Source: Nemertoderma westbladi (lineage: Eukaryota; Xenacoelomorpha; Nemertodermatida; Nemertodermatidae). From it: DNA of 38,474 nucleotides. The notes under the pieces are model-generated. The model searched no databases, was not told where the DNA came from, and was given only the letters and a program-made list of their open reading frames with translations. The stretch lies in the NCBI GenBank assembly GCA_032718475.1, contig JAUCBJ010005466.1, positions 1-38,474 on the forward strand. The letters run 5' to 3'. How positions within the stretch are numbered: the stretch's first letter is position 1; the number at the start of each line of letters is the position of its first letter. Shown here one piece after another: positions 27,261 to 35,011 of this stretch. Position numbers and translations under genes: made by a program.

Positions 27261-28995
27261 CTCACACAATGCATCGGCCCGCACCTACAGCACTGGGGGT
27301 GTGTGTAGACTGATTTCTCCCGCACCTACTGCACTGGGGGTGTGTGTAGACTGATATCTCACACAATGCATCGGCCCGCACCTACAGCACTGGGGGTGTG
27401 TGTAGACTGATTTCTCCCGCACCTACTGCACTGGGGGTGTGTGTAGACTGATATCTCACACAATGCATCGGCCCGCACCTACAGCACTGAGGGTGTGTGT
27501 AGACTGATATCTCCCGCACCTACTGCACTGGGGGTGTGTGTAGACTGATATCTCACACAATGCATCGGCCCGCACCTACAGCACTGGGGGTGTGTGTAGA
27601 CTGATATCTCACACAATGCATCGGCCCGCACCTACAGCACTGGGGGTGTGTGTAGACTAATATCTCCCGCACCTACAGCACTGGGGGTGTGTGTAGACTG
27701 ATATCTCACACAATGCATCGGCCCGCACCTACAGCACTGGGGGTGTGTGCAGACTGATATCTCCCGCACCTACTGCACTGAGGGTGTGTGTAGACTGATA
27801 TCTCACACAATGCATCGGCCCGCACCTACAGCACTGGGGGTGTGTGTAAACTAATATCTCACACACCTACAGCACTGCGGGTGTGTGTAGACTGATATCT
27901 CCCGCACCTACACCACTGGGGGTGTGTGTAGACTGATATCTCACACAATGCATCGGCCCGCACCTACAGCACTGGGGGTGTGTGTAGACTGATATCTCAC
28001 ACAATGCATCGGCCCGCACCTACAGCACTGGGGGTGTGTGTAGACTGATATCTCCCGCACCTACTGCACTGGGGGTGTGTGTAGACTGATATCTCACACA
28101 ATGCATCGGCCCGCACCTACAGCACTGGGGGTGTGTGCAGACTGATATCTCCCGCACCTACAGCACTGAGGGTGTGTGTAGACTGATATCTCCCGCACCT
28201 ACTGCACTGGGGGTGTGTGTAGACTGATATCTCACACAATGAATCGGCACGCACCTACAGCACTGGGGGTGTGTGTAGACTGATATCTCCCGCACCTACA
28301 GCACTGGGGGTGTGTGTAGACTGATATCTCACACAATGCATCGGCCCGCACCTACAGCACTGGGGGTGTGTGTAAACTAATATCTCACACACCTACAGCA
28401 CTGCGGGTGTGTGTAGACTGATATCTCCCGCACCTACACCACTGGGGGTGTGTGTAGACTGATATCTCACACAATGCATCGGCCCGCACCTACAGCACTG
28501 GGGGTGTGTGTAGACTGATATCTCACACAATGCATCGGCCCGCACCTACAGCACTGGGGGTGTGTGTAGACTGATATCTCCCGCACCTACTGCACTGGGG
28601 GTGTGTGTAGACTGATATCTCACACAATGCATCGGCCCGCACCTACAGCACTGGGGGTGTGTGCAGACTGATATCTCCCGCACCTACAACACTGAGGATG
28701 TGTGTAGACTGATATCTCCCGCACCTACAGCACTGAGGATGTGTGTAGACTGATATCTCCCGCACCTACTGCACTGGGGGTGTGTGTAGACTGATATCTC
28801 ACACAATGCATCGGCACACACCTACAGCACTGGGGGTGTGTGTAGACTGATATCTCCCGCACCTACAGCACTGGGGGTGTGTGTAGACTGATATCTCACG
28901 CACCTACAGCACTGGGGGAATTGGTACTTTTCAAACACACTTAAACACTCAAGAGTATCGAATGGCCATAATGCTAACTTACAAACACACTTCTT

Positions 28996-29380
28996 ACACT
29001 TACATTCCATTTAATTTGTACTAAGTGCTAAATTATTATAAGACCGCAAGCAAATACCCTAATACGCTAACTTGCTGAATGTTAATTGCAAATACCCCTC
29101 CGTTTCGCGAATAGCCAATTGTACACGTATAACCTAATAATAAAAGCGTTTTGCACAAACTGCGTGGGCGCTAAAGTCTTAACTTATTACTTTTAGATAG
29201 TCTTTGAAAGTACTCTATACAAAGTCCTAACCCGATAACTGTGTGTTGTCTTGGAAACGTAACGGTTTCTTACCTGGACATCCATACAATGTATTTCAAT
29301 TTATTGCACAGGCGACATATTATACCCCAAATTGAGGTTCTAAATTTGTGAAAATATTAGTGAAACAATTTTATGGTTAA
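28996..29380 (+). repeat. Duplicated AT-rich block, copy A (empty site)
   Basis: This block aligns with 30065-30790. Shared landmarks in order are ACACTTA-ATT, TGTACTAAGT-CTAAAT, TAAGACCG, AATACCCTAATACGCTAA, GCGAATAGCCAATT, AATAATAAAAGCG, GAAAGTACT-TATACAAAG, CCGATAACTGTGTGTTGTC and TTAGTGAAACAAT. Copy A lacks the insertion seen in copy B. At 29052-29065 it has a single AAATACCCTAATAC, so it preserves the pre-insertion state. Copy B also has about 150 bp of extra sequence before the last landmark. Confidence 0.8.
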
Positions 29381-30064
29381 AGAGAAAACTCTATTTGTTT
29401 TTATGTAGAGTAATGCGTAATTTTATTCCAAAAAGTTGCCTTTTCTTTTATAGCAGGTAAATTGCAATAATTAGTGCATTATAGGCGTACCTAAACGTGC
29501 GCTATTTTTATGAAAATTAACAACTTGATAGCCATTGATTGTAGGCTAAGTGTTAGATTATTTAGTTGATGTACCAACTGAAATTAGTTGCTTAAAAACG
29601 ATATGAATTTCATTAATATTCCTAAACATTACAATATTAACGCTAATAATTAAGCTTTCAGAACGTCGTTAAATTGACATAATTTAACAAAATGGCCATT
29701 TTGTGAAAAGGGCACTGTCAACGTTTATGAATGAATGACCCTTGTATATTTATGGAAACATCCCTCGCCACCCTCGCTCGGTACATAAATACTGCTTATG
29801 TGAAACTATTCACACAATGATGAAAATAGTTATTGTTTCAATTTTATCCATTTACAATATTTGCAGGAAAAATAATAGGCCTACAATTCAATCATTATTC
29901 GTGTAACATCAGTTATAAATCGGTAAAATATGAAAGTTCCTTTACATAAATCATTATGTCGGTTTTTCTGACTTTTATTGTCTGCTATATTTTTTTTTTA
30001 ACTAATTATCAATATTTTTGTTTACTTTTTCTCGTGTTATTTTAATTTTCGTTGATTAGTCAAT

Positions 30065-30790
30065 CACACTTATATTCAATATGTACTAAGTACTAAATGA
30101 TTGTAAGACCGAAAATACCCTAATACAGAAAATTGATTTAATAAAATTCTTATATAATATTTAGCACTTTAATAATTCAACCAGTTAAATTTATAGTTAG
30201 TGTAAGAGTTCAGCCGGAAGTATCATCTGTAACCAGAAGTCACGCATCCCTGCAGTCGAGTTCGTCATCCATAGTTATGGTGCAATCCACTACGTCGTTA
30301 GAACTGCCCGGCCAGATTGTAGCCCCGTAACCCAAAAATACCATAATACGCTAATTCGCTGAATATTGATTGCGATTACCCCTCAGTTTTGCGAATAGCC
30401 AATTTCACACTTATCAATAATTAATAATAAAAGCGTTTGCATAAACTCCGGGAGCGCTAAAGTCCTAACTTATACTTTCTTTTGAAAGTACTTTATACAA
30501 AGTCCTACCCCGATAACTGTGTGTTGTCATGGAAACGTATAATGGATTCTTAACTGCACATTGACAATTAGTCTAATGAAACATATGCAAACCGAAATTT
30601 ATTCCCAGACTGAAACGAATAAGAATGGTGAAATGGAAAACTTACACATAGATAGACAATCGTTATTAGAATATTTCCTCGTTTCGTCTATTGTTGAGAT
30701 ATAATAAAATACATTCGCAAACTCAAACTGGAGCAAATTTAATTTGGGTTGTAAATTGGTGAAATTAATTAGTGAAACAATGTGTCGGAT
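30065..30790 (+). repeat. Duplicated AT-rich block, copy B (with insertion)
   Basis: This is the paralogue of 28996-29380, in the same orientation about 1.07 kb to the right. Homology runs from about 30065 to 30126, is interrupted by a 208-bp insert, resumes at 30350, and continues to about 30562 and again near 30740-30785. Substitutions and small indels throughout show the duplication is not recent. Confidence 0.75.
30127..30334. mobile_element. 208-bp insertion with 15-bp target-site duplication
   Basis: The insert is flanked by AAAATACCCTAATAC (30112-30126) and AAAATACCATAATAC (30335-30349), a 15-bp direct repeat with one mismatch. The paralogous block at 29052-29065 has only one copy. 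An AT-rich left half (TATATAATATTTAGC...) joins a GC-richer right half ending ...GGCCAGATTGTAGCCCCGTAA. If this is a retroposon, the GC-rich head would be on the right, meaning minus-strand orientation. The length and a target duplication near 15 bp fit a SINE or other LINE-mobilised short retroposon. No convincing A and B boxes were found, so the family is unknown. Confidence 0.7.
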
Positions 30791-30902
30791 TAATAATTAA
30801 CAATTGTTAAATGCAAAACAATTAAAATTCACTATAATGATAGGCTTGCTCAGAGTAACTTAAACCCACATAAATAATTCCCTTGAGTGAATTCTAACCG
30901 CG

Positions 30903-31138
30903 TAGGAAAATTTAATATAAAAATGTTAATTGTGCGATCATTTTGGTAATTTGTACGTGTATCTTATGAAAAGATAATGAAAGGAGTGAAATTCTCATAT
31001 TAAAGCAACGTTTCAAAACCAATCTGGATAATAATTCTAAAGTGCCGGGGAAAACAAATGATCACAAGAATTGGAGCCGCACCTAACTAATATATCGTTG
31101 TCACTAATAAAATACAAGTAATATAATAATAATTATGA
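30903..31138 (+). repeat. 236-bp direct repeat, left copy
   Basis: This copy starts TAGGAAAATTTAATATAAAA and ends ATAATAATAATTATGA. It aligns nearly base for base with 32500-32737. Shared landmarks are GAAAAGATAATGAAAGGAGT, AAAGCAACGTTTCAAAACC, AATTCTAAAGTGCCGGGG and AATTGGAGCCGCACCTAA. The two copies bracket the LINE relic, and the SINE was inserted at the right end of this copy. The sequences outside the repeat do not match each other. Confidence 0.88.
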
Positions 31139-31425
31139 ATTGGAGAACCTTTTATGCAGATTAAGCCAAGGAATTCCTGTTCACCACCACGGGTGATCTA
31201 GATCTTCCACAGTAAACCCTTCCCTTCCACTCTGTTTCCCAAGTTTCCTTGGTTCCCATTAATCGACCACTGAAGGATGAAAGCCAGGGAGGGTTGGGCT
31301 AGGCTGCAGGATTTAAAGCACTGTGCCCAAACAGTGCTGCCCCTTCTAGATATCGAACCAGGGCTCCCTAATTGGAAGTCAAGGAATGTCACTACTAGAC
31401 CAAGCTGCTGCTATTACCCATAATT
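31139..31425 (-). mobile_element. tRNA-derived SINE
   Basis: Read on the minus strand, the element begins near 31425 with an RNA polymerase III promoter. An A-box-like TGGTCTAGTAGT lies at 31402-31391 and a B box GGTTCGATATC at 31359-31349, spaced as in a tRNA gene. The sequence between them has an anticodon-arm-like GACTTCCAATTAGG. The head resembles tRNA-Gly(UCC) or tRNA-Glu, and which of the two cannot be settled by eye. A tRNA-unrelated body of about 200 bp follows. The element is flanked by perfect 18-bp direct repeats, ATATAATAATAATTATGA, at 31121-31138 and 31426-31443. The right-hand copy of the 236-bp repeat carries this site only once (32721-32737), so it is the empty site. There is no long poly-A tail. 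Confidence 0.75.
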
Positions 31426-31446
31426 ATATAATAATAATTATGATGA

Positions 31447-32442
31447 CACAGATCCATTTGAAGTCTTATTGGTAGTCCTTCAGGGTGACACACTTGCACC
31501 ATTCTTATTCGTTGTTATTCTATATCTTATTCGGTTGATTATTTTCGACGCATGTCCTTAGACCATCTTTATAAAGATGGGGTGATGGTAACACCCCCTA
31601 CTGACACAATAAGTAGAGGAAATCCAGCAAAGTACCTCACTGATCTAGACTTTGCTGATGACTTAGGGGTACTGTCAGAATCACTAGAGGGAGCCCAAAG
31701 GCTCCTCTGCTAATTGGAACAGGTTGCTTCTAGTGTTGGTCTTTTTGTAAATTCAAAGAAGACCAAAATCATGACAGTCAACCTAGACAGCCCTTAATAA
31801 ATGTCTGATCAGAAGGGCATAAGATCTAAGGATGGATTGCTTCAGCACGTGGATGACTTCTGCTACTTGGGATCATGGATCAGAAAGTCAGGTGAAAACC
31901 TTCGGATAAGTAAGGGGAAGGCAAGGACGGGCAGCGTTAAATAGTCCATTCCGTGCAGGATTTGGAAGCCCCATAGAATAAGACGGAACCTTAAGGTTAG
32001 ATTATTTATGGCAGCAGTAGTACCAGTACTCTTATACGGGAGACCAAGCTGGACTCTAACTGCAGAGGATACCAAATCTCTGGATGGCACTTTCACAAGA
32101 ATGCTACGCCGGGTTCATTGTGTCAAGTACAATGAACACATCTCCAATCAGACTCTATACAACATTGGATGAAACATCCATTAGTCTTCATTAGCTTGAC
32201 ACTAGAACAAAATCGCCTCCGCTTTGCAGGACATTGCTTTCGCCGTGAGGACCAGCCAGTGCATAATCTTGTGCATTGGCGGCCTCGTGGAGTGAATAAG
32301 CATGGTGGACACCCCATGACCTTCTTGAGACCGCATCTTAAAGGACACTGGCCTTGGAGATGCAGATGATCTAGCAAATGTCATGGGTGATAGGGAGTTG
32401 TGGCGGCGCAATTTTGTCACCAAGACCGCACAGCATTCTTAA
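31447..32442 (+). pseudogene. Decayed LINE reverse transcriptase, 5'-truncated
   Basis: This is a relic of a non-LTR retrotransposon ORF2, covering only the later part of the reverse transcriptase and the C-terminal region. Near 31481 one frame reads VLQGDTLAPFLF, a conserved RT motif. After a frameshift the catalytic YLTDLDFADDLGVLSES follows from 31633; FADD is the usual active-site box, with both aspartates present. Next come LEQVASSVGLFVNSKKTKIM (after an in-frame TAA), HVDDFCYLGSWI near 31846, RLFMAAVVPVLLYG near 32005 and RMLRRVHCVKYNEH. A second frameshift leads to RLRFAGHCFRREDQPVHNLV near 32217, and a third to a C-terminus ending ELWRRNFVTKTAQHS with TAA at 32440-32442. In-frame stops also occur near 31712, 31795 and 31942. 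The endonuclease and the start of RT are absent. The order and wording of motifs match endonuclease-RT proteins common in cnidarian and invertebrate genomes (RTE-like). The exact clade is not assigned. The element cannot move by itself. Confidence 0.9.
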
Positions 32443-32469
32443 TATATATGTAATATATATATATATATG
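32441..32469. repeat. TA-rich microsatellite tail of the LINE
   Basis: A tract of TA dinucleotides with two TATATG interruptions directly follows the LINE stop codon. Simple-sequence 3' tails are typical of several non-LTR retrotransposon clades, so this probably marks the 3' end of the inserted copy. A short filler (about 32470-32499, with TCATTATTAGGA and TCATCATTAGGA) separates it from the right copy of the 236-bp repeat. Confidence 0.7.
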
Positions 32470-32499
32470 TCATTATTAGGAAATCATTAGAGTCATCAT

Positions 32500-32737
32500 T
32501 AGGAAAATTTAATATAAAAATGTTAATTATTCGATCATTTTGGTAATTTTGATCTTATGAAAAGATAATGAAAGGAGTCATAGTGAAATTATCATATTAA
32601 AGCAACGTTTCAAAACCAATCCGGATAATAATTCTAAAGTGCCGGGGGAAAATAAATTAACACAAGAATTGGAGCCGCACCTAACTAATATCGTGGACAC
32701 TGATAAAACACAAGATATACTATAATAATAATTATGA
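32500..32737 (+). repeat. 236-bp direct repeat, right copy
   Basis: This is the partner of 30903-31138, same strand, with small indels such as ATAG added near 32580. It keeps a single CTATAATAATAATTATGATGA at its end, the undisturbed form of the site where the SINE landed in the left copy. It begins about 58 bp after the LINE stop codon, so the LINE sits exactly between the two copies. Confidence 0.88.
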
Positions 32738-33156
32738 TGAAAAATATGAAGCATTAGTTGCATCATTAACTGAAATATGACTCAACTCATTGCACTGATT
32801 CAAATGAATGGCCTTGAATTATTATAGGAGCTATGGCAATTTTGATATTTTGTATCTCTTAGAATTTTCCCAGGAGTCTTTTTCCCAAGTTTTGTTTTGA
32901 ATCCGTTACTGTAAAATGATCCATTACCAAATTTAATATAACATTCCCTTGTAATAAATAGACCTATAAACTGATCTGAAGTTTTCAAAACCACGTTTCA
33001 TATCGTCACTACTGTATTCTTTGACAAGTTTTTCTGATAAATGAAAAATCAGGTATCCCGAATGCCAAAATAGGGATCACGAGACGAATTACAGAAATGC
33101 TGAAATGTTTGATCCTGTTTAAACACTTAGTTAGTAGGCCTACAACATGAATAAAC
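32738..33156. other. AT-rich spacer
   Basis: No gene is supported. Short minus-strand reading frames (about 60 codons) occur, but they are AT-driven, have no recognisable motif and overlap repeats at both ends. The motif TAGTAGGCCTACAAC near 33131 directly precedes the minisatellite. Confidence 0.5.
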
Positions 33157-33720
33157 CATGCAGTTAGGTGTATAATAATACTGTTCGGGTTTGCAGTTAG
33201 CACAACATTAATTAGACCATGCAGTTAGGTGTATAATAATACTGTTCGGGTTTGCAGTTAGCACAACATTAATTAGACCTTGCAGTTAGGTGTATAGTAA
33301 TACTGTTCGGGTTTGCAGTTAATCAACATTAAATAGACCATGCGGTTAGGTGTATAATAATACTGTTCGGGTTTACAGTTAGCACAACATTAAATAGACC
33401 ATGCAGTTAGGTGTATAATAATACTGTTCGGGTTTGCAATTAGCACAACATTAATTTGACCATGCAGTTATGTGTATAATAATACTGTTCGGGTTTGCAA
33501 TTAGCACAACATTAATTTGACCATGCAGTTATGTGTATAATAATACTGTTCGGGTATGCAGTTAGCACAACATTAATTAGACCTTGCAGTTAGGTGTATA
33601 GTAATACTGTTCAGGTTTGCAGCTAACACAATATTAATTAGAAGGCCATGCAGTTAGGTGTATAATAATACTGTTCGGGTTTGCAGTTAGCACAACATTA
33701 ATAGACAATGCAGTTAGGGC
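33157..33720 (+). repeat. 61-bp minisatellite, about 9 copies
   Basis: The unit begins CATGCAGTTAGGTGTATAAT and contains ACTGTTCGGGTTTGCAGTTA and GCACAACATTAATTAGAC. Copies start at 33157, 33218, 33279, 33339, 33400, 33461, 33522, 33583 and 33647, with a partial copy at 33707. Spacings are 61, 61, 60, 61, 61, 61, 61, 64 and 60 bp. Two neighbouring copies (33461 and 33522) share the variants TTATGTGTA and AATTTGACC, a sign of recent local duplication. The array ends in TGCAGTTAGGGC. No coding frame runs through it. Confidence 0.95.
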
Positions 33721-34745
33721 TATGGTATATGTGTAGTCTTTACTACGCTTGTACTCTAGCGACCTTCCAGAGAATTTGATAGTTAGGTGTATGAACGAAA
33801 AAGAGCACGTTAGCGTTTATAGTGGTTTGCCGGTATACGTGTTCTGCCTTGGCACGCCTTAACAAATTCATATAATGTAGTTACATTCTACCCCCTTTTT
33901 AAACCCTTTAGAGTTTAGATGCACTCTATTAAGTTCTACCACCAGATAGAACTATCCATAAGCTTTAAAATGATACCAATATCTCATTTTCGTCAAAATT
34001 CGAGTTGGGTTTATCTTAGGACGGCAGTATTGGGTATAGCGTGTGCATTATAATCAACAGGTCAACCTTGGTCACCATGGTTTACCAATAGACCACACGT
34101 GGTATTACCATAGAAACAAGGCGCCACCATTATTGGCAATCCGAGAGAACACGACTGCAGGGGAAATGATGAAAGATATATACCGACACTCTGGCAACAA
34201 TAATGTTCTATAACTTTCTCAAAGATATGACACTTCTACCTACAGAATACCGCCGGATTTCCTAAACAAATCGAGGCGAAAATATAAAACTGGAAACCCT
34301 TTTTCTTTCCACGGATTCTTTTTTTCACGAAATTCTCTTTTCTTTTTTCAAATACCTCCTGGAAAACGCTTAATTAATATTACAATTGTTTATAAATATT
34401 AATAAAAATTATACTAATATGTAAAAATTAATCAACTCTTATTTCCCTTTCCTAATGGTCCATTCTTTGTGATGATCGCATTTTATTTATTTATTTGTAT
34501 TTTTTGTTAAAAATTATAATATGATTTCTCGTTTCCTAGGTTGTAATAATTGATATTATTTGATATTATTACTGTAATAACTTATAGAAATAACAAATTT
34601 GGTACACACACTTTGAATAAACATTGGAATCAGAAAATTCACGGTGGTCTTCGCTTTTCAATTCTCATAAGATTAATTTTTTTTCGCTTTACCTTCTATG
34701 CTATTTCTCTTGCTTTGTCTTTCTTGGTGTGCTTCTTTTGTGCAG
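33721..34745. other. AT-rich region without a recognised gene
   Basis: Composition falls to very AT-rich around 34300-34560. A slightly GC-richer patch at 34020-34160 (GGTCAACCTTGGTCACCATG) has no open frame of useful length. The pyrimidine-rich tract at 34677-34745 ending TTTTGTGCAG looks like a 3' splice site on the plus strand. It would make the last part of this stretch an intron of the gene to the right. Confidence 0.5.
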
Positions 34746-34775
34746 TAATCTTTCACTTAAAAATATCTTGTACAT
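34746..34775 (+). CDS. Candidate 30-nt exon upstream of the terminal exon
   Basis: A long pyrimidine tract and TGTGCAG precede this stretch and a strong donor, GTGAGT, follows at 34776. If spliced to the acceptor at 35010-35011, the phases agree: two bases finish a codon, nine codons (IFHLKISCT) follow, and the last T pairs with TT of the next exon to give F. The joined frame stays open. The peptide is not recognised and the exon is AT-rich, unlike the next one, so this is a splice-signal prediction only. The intron would be 236 bp long. Confidence 0.25.
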
Positions 34776-35011
34776 GTGAGTAGATTATTTTCACTCATTT
34801 TCCATACAAATATCATGGACGCGGCGCAGTCCAACTCAAATTTCGAGTATTTGCATGAAATCCACGAACTAGTGGCACTTGCTACTATGTGGATTTCATT
34901 CGAATTCGGATCCTCACCCAATAATTAAATGTATCTATATTACTTTATTTCGTGTTTGCTATCGTGCTGGTGCTGGGTCTGTCGTACCTTATTTTATTGG
35001 AATTATTAAAG

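Larger units (their letters stand above)
1316..28918. repeat. 27.6-kb satellite array of 41-bp (S) and 56-bp (L) units
   Basis: The array is continuous head-to-tail repetition. The S unit is 41 bp: CCCGCACCTACAGCACTGGG followed by GGTGTGTGTAGACTGATATCT. The L unit is 56 bp and is identical except for a 15-bp block, CACACAATGCATCGG, inserted before CCCGCACC. S and L are interspersed irregularly, in places alternating and in places as runs of S (for example about 10620-10830 and 11230-11580). A third, 41-bp form reads CTCACACACCTACAG. It can be derived from L by a 15-bp deletion. Point variants (GTGTATAG, CTACTGCAC, CTACAACAC, GGGTGTGTGTG, ACCGATATC and others) mark sub-families. By length the array holds about 600 units. 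Nearly every unit carries the EcoRV palindrome GATATC, and L units also carry ATGCAT. Unit lengths of 41 and 56 shift the reading frame by two each time. The longest minus-strand open run is only about 85 codons, and the predicted peptides are just the three frames of the same repeat, so no protein is encoded. Function is unknown. It could be heterochromatic satellite or a hugely expanded minisatellite. Confidence 0.97.
28919..30902. other. AT-rich non-coding DNA with duplicated block
   Basis: No gene is supported. All six frames are broken by frequent stops, and the composition is strongly AT-rich with poly-T runs (for example near 29990). The content that can be recognised is the duplicated block at 28996-29380 and 30065-30790, and the short insertion at 30127-30334, each listed separately. 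The segment 29385-30060 lies between the two copies and has no recognisable feature. Confidence 0.6.

Noticed and set aside
1316-28918. CRISPR array
   Set aside because: There are no unique spacers between constant repeats. Units are contiguous and near-identical, and the genome is eukaryotic.
1316-28918. G-quadruplex or telomeric repeat
   Set aside because: There is only one G5 run per 41-56 bp, so loops would be far too long. The unit has no TTAGGG-like core.
6114-29010. Many minus-strand reading frames of 62-85 codons in the array (for example 6114-6335, 19774-19995 and 25591-25848) as a Cys/Pro-rich repeat protein family
   Set aside because: They are frame-slipped translations of the same 41/56-bp monomer. 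All end at the same TAG in CTGTAG or at a variant stop, and identical peptides simply reflect block duplication. There is no signal of selection and no consistent start.
31349-31402. Functional tRNA gene on the minus strand
   Set aside because: The A and B boxes are present, but the acceptor and anticodon stems do not pair properly and a SINE body follows.
31198-32423. Minus-strand reading frames over the SINE and LINE (31198-31392, 31863-32096, 32123-32377, 32202-32423)
   Set aside because: They are antisense shadows of the SINE body and of the plus-strand reverse-transcriptase relic.
30903-32737. Long terminal repeats of an LTR retrotransposon
   Set aside because: The 236-bp repeats do not start with TG or end with CA, there is no primer binding site or polypurine tract, and the enclosed RT is of the non-LTR type.
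32578-33203. Minus-strand frames of about 62-64 codons at 32578-32766, 32800-32994 and 33009-33203
   Set aside because: They are AT-rich chance frames overlapping the 236-bp repeat, the spacer and the minisatellite, with no motif.
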